Positions 32,846-45,110 of a stretch of 64,000 nucleotides of DNA are shown piece after piece. The DNA lies in the NCBI GenBank assembly GCA_947000775.1, contig CAMQGK010000048.1, positions 2,996,501 to 3,060,500 of the forward strand. Direction: 5' to 3'. A model generated the notes under the pieces. The model did no database searches and had not been told where the DNA came from. It worked only from the letters and a program-made list of their open reading frames with translations. This stretch comes from Pterois miles (lineage: Eukaryota; Chordata; Actinopteri; Perciformes; Scorpaenidae). The position numbers and the translations under genes are program-made. The first letter of the stretch is position 1, and the number at the start of each line of letters is the position of its first letter.

Positions 32846-34100
32846 CACGCTCAAGTTGTCACTGTCTAACTATTGTTGTTGTGTAGTTATATTGTATTTC
32901 CAGTATATTCACCCTTAAAGGTACAACGTGTAACGTGTAGCCACATGCTCCAAACACATAGGGGGCAGCATTTCACCTCTATTACTGTGTCCATACTATC
33001 TAATTTTACAGTCAGAAGTAAAATTCATGATCAAAATCATAAAAAAAAATAAAAGCCAACTTCTAACAGCAGGGCAAGAATACGCCAGATTCAACCAAAC
33101 TGCTGAAACTCTGACAGCTGGACAAATAACAGGTATCTTATAATCGTCAGCCTGTAGTTTATGTTAACCATCTGTGTGTTCACTGTGACGCTGACCGGAG
33201 GCTCTACCGTCCGTGGGAATCCAAAGTGGCAGAAATGAGAAATTGACCTGTACCTTTGTCTCGTCCCCCCTCGTCCAGCGGGTGGCTCAGCAGCTCTGTT
33301 GCCGGGGTTTAAGGTACCGGGAGGCCCAGCGGGCTGCAGGGGTCCTAACCTGTGTAACAGCAGCAACAGAAAGTCTGCTGATCCAACAGAGAGTCGGGGC
33401 AGTATATGTCAAGCATTCAGGGCAGCTCTACTTCTTGGTCCTCTCATGTCGGACTGAGGGTTGGACAGTGACTCACTATCATCTCATGAGGAACGAGTGG
33501 TATTACAAGACAGAACAGGCCAATGGTAGCTGGTTAGCATGCTATTTTCACTAGTTATGTCAGCAACACCATACATAGATGTTTTTGACACCACGCCACT
33601 ACTGTATGACACTTTTAAATACTATTAAACAGAAGCATCACTGTCAATATGGAAATATGCCTTCCTGATGCTATAGAGAGATACAGATAATAACCTGGGA
33701 GCATATCTCACTGCTGCAGCTTCATGTAAGCCTTTCTCATACACCTCCCATCTGCTGGGAGCTTTGCTGTTTGATCGAAACCAAACTTGACTTGTGAGAG
33801 GAAGTTTTGGTCTTCGGCCTTCATTCACTGCTGTCTATACTGTGTGGCTGATGCTGTTCTGAACAAATGTCACTGGAAGCTAATTGTTGGAGCTGCTTTG
33901 CTTTCAAAACACCCGCGGCTTCTCATTGTCTGCCTGCCTGACAAATAATGTCACTGGAATGACCATGAGTGACGCTGAGTCAACTCGTCACTTGTTTATT
34001 GGAACTGTGACACCACTGAAAAGTGTTTTAAGAGAATATGACTTTTATGCAAATACAAAAAATGAGGAATGACAGTGTTACACTTGCATATGAACTCCAC

Positions 34101-34150
<50 letters not shown>

Positions 34151-34977
34151 ACACACACACACACACACCCTCAATGTGATCCCTGAGCATATGTAAAAGT
34201 GATTTGTGAGTAGTTCTATAGCACATTGTGTTTGCTTAATTAAATGCCTTATCTTATTATTGACAAGCAGCTTTACATTTACTTCATGCTGTATTGTAAA
34301 TGTATGGGTACATTTTTATGACATTATATGAAAAAAGTGTGGAAACTGACCTTACTTACACACAAACTCACACACTCACACTCTCTATAAAGAGCATGAA
34401 AGGCCTGATAAGGCCGTGATCATTTCCTGTATGCCAGCTCAGTCCTTGCCCTCACCCTCAGCCACACATAGCTGCACCTACTCTACCCACCTGTCAGCCA
34501 ATATCTCCGTCCCTCAGGCAACGGCTCAGAGCTTAATCAATGGCTACTCACCTCATACAGCTGTGGAGACTCCAGAGATGGACCGAGTAGTACAGACAGA
34601 GAGAGAGCACATTAATGAAGAGAAAGAGAGGAGAATGAGGTGAGGGAGAACGCCCCACACCCTGCCCTCTCTCATCTCTCCTCCCCAGAAAACCGGTCGG
34701 AGCTGTTGTCCCCTTAAGGAACACAAACACAGAAGCCTGGGCAAGTTCTCCCTTGATTTTCCTGTTCTGTTGAAATCCCACATAACCGGCTAAACCGGCT
34801 CCATAAAGCCCTGTGGGGATAGAGGGACAAAACCGAAGCCTGCAATGCTGAAGCCTGCAATGGTATATTGAAATCAGAAGTCAGAGAGACAGAGTTAAAA
34901 CTACATATCTAAATCAAACCAAATCTACATATTTTTTTATTCAGTTTTAATTCATAATGTTAGCTTCACATAATATG

Positions 34978-34978
<1 letters not shown>

Positions 34979-35049
<71 letters not shown>
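34979..35049. repeat. (CA)n microsatellite
   Basis: About 35 CA units, uninterrupted. Confidence 0.97.
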
Positions 35050-35053
<4 letters not shown>

Positions 35054-35914
35054 TATATATCACACAATGTCTTAAACTTTTTGTTGTTTTTTTAAGACTG
35101 TATGTGCTTTTATGTCTAACTTTTTTTTGCTGCCATCTTGGCCAGGACTCCCTTGGAAAAGGAGATTTTAAGTCTCAAATATCTAAATAAAATAAAATTA
35201 CCCACCATGACAATGTAATAAGTAGTATAAAAGACTTACTATGTCCCAAACTTTAACCTACCTACCTAACAACTCAGAGGTTGTGATCACACCACTGGAG
35301 TGTGATACTAATTATAGTGCTAATTTGCAATAAACAAGTCATATCTTGAATTCTGCCTTTGTATGTAGTACATATGGCTGTATGTGTGAAACGAACCATA
35401 AAGCAGTGACAGGGTGCGGTGGACCCGATGACTGTGGTACTGGTATGTATATTCAATGGGAAACAACAAACAAAAGCAATGGCACGCATGTTGTCACCGA
35501 AGCTAGACATGATGGATGCTTGATGTGAAAAACGTCATTTCCTGATTCCTGAACCACATTCCTCATAACCGGCCTGATGGGGCTGAGGCAGCATCTTCTT
35601 CATCATCATCATCTTTCTCCTCCGTCAAACTGCCACTCCCTGCTTTCACAGGTATCAGAAATATTTATGACAAGATAAGCAGTATGAACCTATGATTATA
35701 TGTCTTATTGTTAGTGTTTGCTAATGCACAAGGAAAAAAAAAAAAAACTTCAGGAGGAGACAGAGGCTGCAGCAGCTGTCATGTGGACAGAACAGACCAA
35801 GATAATAATGGTAAAATTACAATATGGCAATTTAGAAAGACACAGATGATTTACAGTATCTGAGGCATATGAATTTGGGAAAAAGTCGTGCATCTCCTAA
35901 GTGCTGCCAAACAG

Positions 35915-36083
35915 ACTGGATCTGAGCCACATGACCTCCACTCCACCAGGAAGACAGAAAGTGGACAGATGCTCAATCACACCAGTCACACCGATGAAGA
36001 AGAAACAAGAGTTTAGGCTGAATATCCTGGAGGATGGCGATCCAGATCCAAAACTTCTAGAAGGAAGCCAAAGGGAGAGAGAG
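35915..36083 (+). other. Candidate isolated coding exon
   Basis: Acceptor ctgccaaacag and possible donor GAG|GTGCCA. The open frame reads LDLSHMTSTPPGRQKVDR, then SITPVTPMKKKQEFRLNI and LEDGDPDPKLLEGSQRER. Its composition looks protein-like, but I do not recognise it. The nearest upstream donor (CACAG|GTATCAG at 35652) does not join in a convincing phase. Confidence 0.25.
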
Positions 36084-36334
36084 GTGCCAGGTCACCAATG
36101 GTACTGAAAAGAGAGAACAAAGGAGGGGAAAAGAGGAAAGAGAGGGCGAAGAGGGGGAAAGAGAGATGTGGCTGTTGGACAACAGGGTTCGACAGATGTG
36201 GTGTTTTTCAGAAAATTAGAAATGTCCTCGCTGGCAGGAACAGACACATACTTTCTATGGCTTAATATCATATACTGAGACCATGCATGAGGCACAGCGG
36301 TCCGTCTGAATTGACATTTCTTGTTGGAAAGTTA

Positions 36335-36545
36335 ATAAAATGACTGTTGAGAGACACAAAACAGCCACAAAGTCACAGAAAAGTGTCACAAGGAGACAAA
36401 AAACTACCACAAAGACACCGAAAATGGCCTCAAGGAGACATAAAACGACCACTAAGAGATGAAAAGCGACAACAAGGAGAAGCGAAACAACCACTACAAG
36501 ACAAATAACAAGCACAAAGAGAAGTAAAGTGACTAGAAAGAGACC
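36335..36545. repeat. Degenerate short-unit tandem repeat
   Basis: Diverged iterations of 'gagacacaaaacagccacaa' and 'gaca.aaaa.taccacaaag' with a period of about 20 bp. This kind of repeat is frequent in teleosts. Confidence 0.65.
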
Positions 36546-37984
36546 CTGCAGACAGCTGACTTCTTTTTAACTCTGAGGACAGACGGGAGCCCTGTAGTCT
36601 GAGAGCAGAGCTCAGACAGGTATAAAGGGGTATGCCCATTTATCGTTTTATAAGTCATTAGTGGTCCCTTAACATTTGGTCTCCTGTTGATAGGGAGCCA
36701 ATGGAGGGAAGCTAAGACTGGTGGAATATGGTAGAGTTATTTACAGCGGTTTCTCTCAAAATTCTCGCAGCTTCTCCACTAATTAGCTGAACTAGTTGGC
36801 TTCAATTGAACGCCTGACATGGTGTAATCTTTATTTTCATCCACAAGAGGGCCCCAGTGAACCTTGATCCAGAGGTTAGGCTCAACATGGGTCTGGTGAA
36901 CGCAGAATATTTTGAGGCCTTTCAGTGTGTGTCATCTCTAACGTTCCCGTGCTCTACAGCAGTGGTTGTAATGACTGACTCTTGGGTGAAGCACTTTGGG
37001 TGGTTTGGGAAGCTGAGTGTCCCATCATGAGTGGGCTGTGAACAGGGTGATCCAGAGGTGAAAGGTCAAATCTGCTATTTATCGCTGTCCTTTTTTCTCT
37101 TCTGCAGAGACTCCTCACTTCCCAGCTTACTTCTCAGTGGTCAAGCTGAACACATTTAAAACCTGATAAATGAAACAAATGAAAAAGTATATGGACATTT
37201 TGCTCAACATTTCCAAAATTACAGGAATTTCAAGAACATCTAGGAGTTGATTGTGTTACTGTTTGTGGACCGTTCAGCCTCCAAGTAAACACAAAGTGCA
37301 ATGTTTATTTTTCATCCGGTTTTAGGTTTTGCAGTCATAAACTTCTCAACCGAAGTGCAGTTCAGTTCAGTACAGCCGGTCTTCTGTTCAACACAACCAG
37401 AACATGAGTAACACGAACAAACAGAAAGCTGCAGCTACACAATCCTATCAGAATAAGTGTGTATTTTACAGGGTGAGTCTGTCTCAAGGGCTTTCGGGTA
37501 CAATAACGCAGACCATAGCGAAGTCTGTGATTGTATGAATGTGGGTGTGAGAGTGTGTTTGCCTGTCTGGGCTGATGCATTCACTTAAATCTATTCAGGG
37601 AATAACTTGGCTTTTACTGTTACTGGTACATTTCACAAACTACACTGCACATTTAAGAGACAACATTTTAGGTATGAGCTTTGCTTGAAATCAGAAACTC
37701 TGGCTGCCAGGGCAGTAAGGGATTTTTTTTTTTTTTTTAATAAATGAGGATGTCCAGCTACCAGAAGTCTTTCAGTACGATAAAAAATAAGCTTAAAATA
37801 AGATTAGGGCTATTTTTTTGTTTCCAGAGGACATAAACAGCACCTGAACAGAGCCTTGTCCAGCCAGGTTTTAAACTACAGTGTTGAAGTTGGGAGAAAC
37901 GTTAGCTAACCATAGAACTACCATGCCAACCGACTACTGGTGCTGTGGTTCTAGCCAGGGCAATGCCCATCACTGGGTCGGCCA

Positions 37985-38275
37985 CTTTCATTCTCAGACA
38001 GTCATGTTCCCCAGATGATGTCTCAAATGGTGATCACCGGGCTTCCACTGGCACCCACATGAGGTCGACCTTTATGGTTTTGTGTTAATTTTGCCAGCTA
38101 TACAAAAGATTGGTACAGGTATTCATGGTCCTCAGAGGATGAATAGCAACCCTAAGCGCCCACAGCAGGTCAAAGTTTTCACTTATTCATTGAAATATCT
38201 CAACATTTACTAAATTCATTGGGACTGAATTTGGTAGAGACGTTCATGATCTCCAGTGGATATATCATAAGATCT
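37985..38275. repeat. Dispersed teleost repeat
   Basis: Contains 'gcacccacatgaggtcgacc', 'ttggtacaggtattcatggt', 'cctcagaggatgaatagc' and 'tgaatttggtagagacgttc'. The near-duplicate second half ('ggtacaggtattcatgg' and 'ggtagagacgttcatga') shows internal duplication. Family recognised from memory. Confidence 0.5.
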
Positions 38276-39154
38276 GGACACGGCCCCGCCATTCAGCTGC
38301 GTTATCAATTTTTTTTCTAGTGGCCTGTTGTGGTGTTGCAGCAAAAATCCCCCCTGCAGCCCAAAAAGCATTTTCCCCATAGACCACCACTGTAAAAGAG
38401 ATTCTTTAATGCTGTTGACAGGAAACCTCGAGGTCACGAGCCACGAGGTCAATTTTGACTCTTTCTATTGTGTATTTTTGATCCATGGAGGTTTCATAGA
38501 GCTCGTAGGCAGGGCCAGCAGGAGAAACACTGACTGTTTATATCCGCTGGGCCACATACCCTGGAATCAGCATGTAGCTCACATGTCCGCTAGCGGGGCT
38601 GTAGACTTCTTAGTCTTGTTTATACTTAAGCATTTACTATAATTTACTATACGTAAGCCATCTGAAGTACTGTTATGTTACCGTTATTATGGACAGATTG
38701 GAATAAATTAACTTATGCAAACAACAGTCTAAACCTTGAAATTAGATATTTTGTTCCAAGATAATGAAAAATCTACTAAAACTAAAAAAAGAGGCTGCTT
38801 AAGACCGTTGCTAGGAAACATCTGTAGCACTGTCCAATCATAATTTCCAAAAGTTTTTAAGCCCCATACAGTATATCAATTGGCTATAATAAACATTTTA
38901 ATGTTAAAAATGGATCACATGACCACTTGTATGTGAAAGGCGTCTCTCATGGTGAATAATCCACAGGTAATTATCACCTGACCCTGGTTATCACCCTCAG
39001 CTCTTTAGAACATTTTAGTGTTTTTCAGCTCATTTAATTTGGGGTAAACTTTGTTGTTTTTATGTAATTTAAAATCGGCCTTACTCACAATGTCTGAGAC
39101 CCACAATTTTGTCTTTTTTTAGGGGGTCCAGGGGGTCTTTAGGGGGAGATAGCA

Positions 39155-39480
39155 GATTAACAGTAGATGTCATATCGAGGTGGTGTACATCATCTGAAAG
39201 CTGGGAACCTGGGAAAAAATAGTCTCACTACAATGAAATGGCTCCTATGGGGACTAACACCATCACACATGAATACAGTTGGGCTCATAATCTTTTCATT
39301 GACATATCCCGAGGTCAGAGGTCAAGGGAACCCTTTGAAAATGGCCATGCCAGTTTTTCCTCGCTAAGATTTGGCCCAACTTTTGAGCGTTATTTAGCCT
39401 CCTTCATGCTAGCATGGCATGATTGGTACCGAAGGATTCCTTTGGTTGTCTTGATTCATATGATATTTGCATCTTCATAG
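39155..39480 (+). repeat. Dispersed teleost repeat
   Basis: Contains 'gaaatggctcctatggggac', 'gaggtcagaggtcaagggaa', 'aaaatggccatgccagtttt', 'gcgttatttagcctccttca' and 'attggtaccgaaggattcc'. I recognise this ordered set as a high-copy teleost family. The small frames inside it are not genes. Confidence 0.6.
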
Positions 39481-40974
39481 CTGTAAAACTGTAAATAGAA
39501 CCTCTGAATGACAGTAACGTCTGGATGGCCTTCGGCCCTGTGGGTCTCTTTTAAACAGCATTAAGTGTCAGGACAGATATGTTTCCTCTACCCCTTTACC
39601 TTTATTACTCTTCAGTCTAAATGTGCTGTATACTAGCAAGCTAGTGTTAGTCCTGCCACTTAGCTAGTTTAGTTATACTGTACAACACTTGCAGCTGGTT
39701 GTAAATATTAAGTAAAAAATGAAAACTTGTTAATTTAGTTCTAATCTATGCACCAATTTCCACTCAGTAAACATGTTACAACCAGGCTACATAGGAACTT
39801 ACTTGTATTACTAGCACTAGTATTGATGTATGTTGCTACAGGTTATTCCATAAAAACGTCACTAAGAGATAGTGCTGTGTGAGTATTTGCAGATGTCTGT
39901 AACACAGTTGCCATCATGCCCACCAACACTTTCACGGCTCTGTATTTGGGTCAACACAGGGTGCTGTAAGTTACGACACCCGTGAGCTATAGGAATTTGA
40001 ACCCATCCTTAGACTTGTTATGATGTTCATCCACCCTCTCTCACTTGTTCCTCCCCTCCCTCCTTCTCCTCCTCTTATTTATGATCATTACCTTGACCTG
40101 CACCAACCATCACTAAAACACTCACAGGCTTGTACATCACTGGAGTCGCTCTCTGCGTTACATAAACAGCACTTAACAAGTCTGCTGAGGGGAGATAGGC
40201 CCAAGGAGCACTAATCAGACAGATCACAGCTTCTCTGGGAATATTAAGAAAATGATTTGGATTTTTTTGTTTTCACTTCCTCAATTTCCTGACTCAGTTA
40301 TTCTATGAAACGAACTATAAAAGCAATGCATTAATTATGTGGTTTTCAGGGGAACCTTTCCCAAAGGGATAATGTGTCTGACTCTGGGATCCGGCACAGT
40401 TGCTGGCTAGTTTTCACCCTGTTGGCCAGCGCTGAAATCTCTTAGTCCAGAGTGAAAAGCAGGGCAGCAGCATCAATAGCTCCTTGCAGGTAGGAGCTTC
40501 AGTGTCTTGCTCAAAGGCGCTCCAACAGGATGCATTACTTTTGATGGACACATCAGCCACCTAACTATGATTTAACCTGCATTTTGTTGCTGCTCTGTGA
40601 AAACCACAAATCTACAGGATGTCAACTTTCCATGAGTTAAGAAAAACAGCCCTGTTTTCAGCTTTGTAGCAACACCTCTCTAAATCCAGTGGGTTTTAAA
40701 CAGTTTATTTAGGATTTATTTTATTCTTATCTTTCCTTATTCCATAGTAACACAATCTTACTCCAAACTTGTCAAATACCAAAGCTTGATCAGTGGCTGT
40801 AAGCTTCAAACTATGACACTCTGGGTACTGTCTAGTGTCAGATTATGACGTGTCAGGGATGGCGTGTCAATATATGCTTGTTGCACGTATAGTGTCCTTT
40901 AAAAATATACTTCTTCTTTCATCACAGAAAGTTAGGTTTAGGCAACTAAACAACTAGTTAGTTTTCGATTTTCT

Positions 40975-41530
40975 GCTCCCGACAGTTTTTGGAGATCTCT
41001 GATGAAAAACCCAGATCAGCGGCAAATCGGCGTTGGCTCAGCGCTCACACATCGGCGTTTGAGCGCCATGTGTGAGCTGCTCAAAGACGTGCGACGAGAG
41101 GCTCGCCGATGCCTTGCAGACACATCCCAGATATCCAGCTTGCTAAATATCTGGACCTGTCGGGGACTCCAGCTCGAGGGGGAACCTGGGGGAGAACAAT
41201 GGGAACTTACTGTATGTGTTGCATTCGCAAAGATGTGGAAAGTGATGGAAACAGGCTGTTTCATGCCATCGACTATATTAGCAATCTGTCTCACACATGG
41301 CCTCACGTTATTTACCATGTATTTCTCACGTATGTTTTCATTACAAAACGTAGTTTGGAGACATCATCGGCGATTCCTCCTGGTGAAAGATCCTGTAGTG
41401 TGTGACCCCCTGTCTCCTGTCAGTCATGTAGTGAGAAAGCCACAACAACTTAAAGACTCCAGATTACAAGACAGCAAGTTGTGTGTGAACAGTACAGAGA
41501 TATGATCACTCTGAGAGTCTTGCAGTGTGA
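40975..41530. mobile_element. Candidate non-autonomous DNA transposon
   Basis: A CpG-rich left part ('gcggcaaatcggcgttggct', 'gcgacgagaggctcgccga'-like) and an end 'cttgcagtgtgaac' resemble a teleost MITE family. The open frames on both strands have no domain. Ends and target duplication were not resolved. Confidence 0.35.
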
Positions 41531-41761
41531 ACTAGCCTTTAGTACTGGTCAGGAAAAGGCCGTGATTGATATTAATTTGACTGACTAACAACTCACATGA
41601 CTACCGATTGACATGACAAATAAGTCAACATCACCTTTTAGCGTCACACGGCGGTGTCCTGTGTGAAAGTCCTACGTTTAGCTTTATGAAATTCAAGAGA
41701 TTAAATTGACGTTAACAAGCAAGAAATGCACATGGAAAGTGTTCATGCATGCCTAAATAAT

Positions 41762-41817
<56 letters not shown>

Positions 41818-42777
41818 TAAGACATCAAAGCAGCGGGCAGATTTACAAGGCAGCGCAGAGGGCCTTTAAAAAAATACTGCTGCATAAATGTTTATGCAGC
41901 TCTCTCCATGTCAGGCACTAGGGGGAGGAGAGCATGGCAGAGCAGCGCAAGACCAGACACTTTGGAAATTAATGGCTGCCGATGAATCTGACGAACCGTT
42001 TGCATTTCTGTGTGGGAGACATTGTAATCGCAGTAAATGGTTGACGGGGTAAATCTGGCCTGCTTAGTGAGGCCCAGCGGCTTTGACAGGTGCACCGTGG
42101 CAGTCTGAGCGGGAATGCAGAGATGATGGAGAGTGGGCAAGTGAGCCATACTGTAAAAAAGATATGCACTGCTCCTAGACACACAGCTCAGAGGCAAGGC
42201 AGGTGGCTTTGGCAGGAGTGTCAGTCAAATAGCATAATATGATTACACAGTGGCTATTAAGAGGCTTTGTTTCTGTTATATTGTACTATACTGTATACAT
42301 ACTGTTATGGTATATACTGTATGCTGACACCTATGCATTTAGCCTATTACTGCAGACGCCCACAAATCAGTTAAACACGTTATCCTTGAATATAAATGAC
42401 CGACCGTCCCAGCACCAACATGAGCTGCCTCCATCTCTGGCTGACCTCATGAGATCAGGGTGCGAAGAGTTACTATGCCAACCAGCCAGCCAGTCCTGTT
42501 GCTGATCTCCAGATAAGGTTGTGTGTGTGTGTGTGTGTATGTGTCAGTGTGTGCACTGGAAAGTCTTGCAGGATTGGAACCTCACCGTTCCACCACCCTC
42601 ATACTTCCCTCCCCGTGCCCATGTGGTGCATGTGTCACTAAACCTGGACATGGCACAGGTGGGTGTGGGACACTAAGGCAGAGCTGTGATGAGAGGGTGG
42701 AGCATTGTTGCTGTGTGGCTACTACAGTATGTGTGCTGGACGAATGCCCATGTTTATACACTGTAGGGTAGCCCAGG

Positions 42778-42779
<2 letters not shown>

Positions 42780-42845
<66 letters not shown>
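42780..42845. repeat. (CA)n microsatellite
   Basis: About 33 CA units, uninterrupted. Confidence 0.97.
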
Positions 42846-42850
<5 letters not shown>

Positions 42851-43357
42851 TACAAGTGCCACATTAAAATACACAGGTGCAATATTTCACCTTTCAGCAC
42901 TGAAAAGGAACTATTATTGTAGTCCAAAACAAGTGCAGTAAAAAGTGCCTTAACATGTGATTTCCGTTTTAATGCTCTTTTTTGTCCCTCAGTGACACTA
43001 TGGATTAACTTGAGTTTAACTTAAAAATACGAGATGTGGAGGATGAAATAAAACTTAGAAGCTGTGTTGACTGAGTTTAGTTTTGGCCACTTGGGGACAC
43101 GGGAAACAAGCTCAACACAGCACTGACATATTATCACCTCATAGAGGTCTTAATGTGGACAAGACAAAATGGCAAAGACCCAACAGAAATGTGGTGGTTT
43201 TCTTTTTTGAAGGATTTTATAAAAACACCAGGAATAAAAGCCCTGTGAGTTTTGGATGGTGACAAAAAAAAGACATCAAGAGAGTGTTCAACTTCTTGTT
43301 GCTTTGTCATATTATCATCAAGATTGGGGAGACTTACAAGTATAAAACCAGAGTCTT

Positions 43358-43712
43358 ATACCTCATTTCCACTGCGTGGCTTGACTTTTTATTCAACTGA
43401 ATCCTTTCATCAACAACCAAACAGAGGAACATCTGCACTTTTCAAATGTACAACATAACGTATGGTGCCGTTTGTTAATCTTGGTCAAATGAACAAAAAA
43501 CTTGCAGTTGCTATTGATGGTAGCTTGACTATTTAATAATGGTGGGTTTGTGCAGCCTGTCCCATGTCATGCTGGTGACAAATCAGTGGCTTATGGTGTT
43601 TTTACTTCACCTTCTAGTATCGGTTCAGCTTGCTTGGAACCGCCACTGAGGTGGTACCAAAAAAAGTACCAGATACCAGGTACCATCCACAACTTCTGCA
43701 ATGGAAAAGCAA
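43358..43712. mobile_element. Candidate MITE with imperfect terminal inverted repeats
   Basis: The left end 'atttccactgcgtgg' and the inverted right end 'ttttccattgcagaag' are similar. Near the right end lie 'gaggtggtacc' and 'accaggtaccatcc', as in a teleost family with repeated ggtacc motifs. Confidence 0.4.
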
Positions 43713-45009
43713 CAAAGACCGATTTGAGCTGAATAGAGCTGTGCAGCTTTAGGGACATCTTTGTCCTCCGCCATCTGAGGAATAGTTATAACCACCTTGC
43801 TGGCGAAAGCAATGTTACTGCTTGACCGAAAACCCCCGCGAATGTCTGAAGCAACTTCATTCCTGTTGTATTGCATGCTGAATTGTAAAAAGCACTGATG
43901 TAGGTGTACATATTAGTGTGACTGAGAATAACATAGTGTCGTCTTTGTAGCTGAGCCAGAGAGCATCAGGAGCTGGCAGCACGGTCCAGGCCACCCAGAG
44001 CGATGAATAAACCTGGGACGTCAAACAAGAACAGAGGTAGGATAAATATTTCAAACCCCAGCGAGACAGAAGAGAAGAGAGACCGAACAGGCTGAGGTGA
44101 GAGGGACAGCGTGCAATAATAAGAAGGAAGAATGAAGTGAAAAAGGGAAAGAAAGTGTCATTGACTTTACAAGACTTTAATGAGGATATGCATGGTGAAT
44201 ATGTATCTGTGTCTACATAGTGTGTGTATTCATAGGGTGAGTCTGTCTCAACGGTTTAATGGTACAAAACCACAAATCTTGACTGTCATTCAGCATGAAT
44301 GTGTGTGTGTGTGTGTGTGAGGCTGATCTTTGTTTTTGTCATATGTGACTATCAAATTAGAGTCAGTGTGTACAGTAACAATACAGGAAAGAACCAGAGA
44401 GTCTGAGGACTTCCCAAGGTCTCTCTTTGTGAGCCCTCTGTTGAACACACACACAACATGCTCACACCTTTGTGTCGTCCGTCCGAGACATACAATGTCA
44501 AGCAATGTCACAGGCCCTGTCCTCTGTCATATGTATGTCTCTTTTTCCTTCTCCTCATTTTACAGTCCAACGCGAACCCACCCAATTGGTTCTGGGGGTG
44601 CCGGTCTGCGTGTCAACATGTCTAAGTGGATCTGAACGGATCCATGGTCCTCAGTAGCAGCTCTGACTATGTGGTGCGTCATAAACAACACAGGAATCAC
44701 TAGCCTGTGAAAAAAAGTCAAATTGGTGATAAAATGATTATCTTCTGTCTATCTGTAGTCCAGTTGTTGTACTGATGGTGCAGGAGGTGAAAACTAACCT
44801 GACCTGCCCGGTGGTTTGTCACACAGACCCATCTGAGGAGCTGTCATTGGGAACTGGTTGGATAAACCATCTGTCAATCAAACTTTTAGCCAAAGCCAGT
44901 CGGGTGAAGAGAAAACACATTTTGAGATGACAAATTGAGAAAAGCCTTCAGTGCTGTTCTTTGCTCTTCTTGCTCTCCAGTTCTGAGAGAGCTGATGATC
45001 CCTGCTCAC

Positions 45010-45110
45010 CTCTTCAGGAGCCGCCATTGTTGTTTAAAACGCCGCCTCTCGTGTCATCACACACACCTAAACCACGGCTATAGCTGCCAGTAGCTCCTCA
45101 CAGGAAGTCT
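45010..45110 (-). other. Candidate first exon (MAAPEE, YY1-like start), minus strand
   Basis: On the minus strand, a moderately CpG-bearing leader is followed by AACAACAATGGCGGC (ATG at 45027-45025), which reads MAAPEE and then the strong donor GAG|GTGAGC. AAnATGGCGGC around a start codon is a known YY1-type promoter/initiator arrangement. No exon between here and 32057 could be assigned, so this may be the 5' exon of rbbp8nl about 13 kb upstream. If so, the ATG would be out of frame with MECFN and act as an upstream ORF, unless another exon intervenes. It could instead start a different gene. The 5' limit is a guess. Confidence 0.35.

Larger units (their letters stand above)
32058..45009. 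other. Upstream region or first intron of rbbp8nl; no confident exon
   Basis: About 13 kb with microsatellites at 32815-32842, 34104-34168, 34979-35049, 41764-41816 and 42780-42845 (all CA-type) and several transposon relics listed separately. It is intronic if the exon at 45010 belongs to rbbp8nl. I found no GATA zinc finger, although GATA5 lies next to RBBP8NL in mammals. Confidence 0.5.

Noticed and set aside
33091..33554. GC-moderate open frames on both strands
   Set aside because: No domain, no splice pattern, and both strands open; probably a repeat-derived segment.
41002..41505. 167-aa plus-strand frame and overlapping minus-strand frame
   Set aside because: No domain, open on both strands, and the DNA resembles a non-autonomous transposon family.
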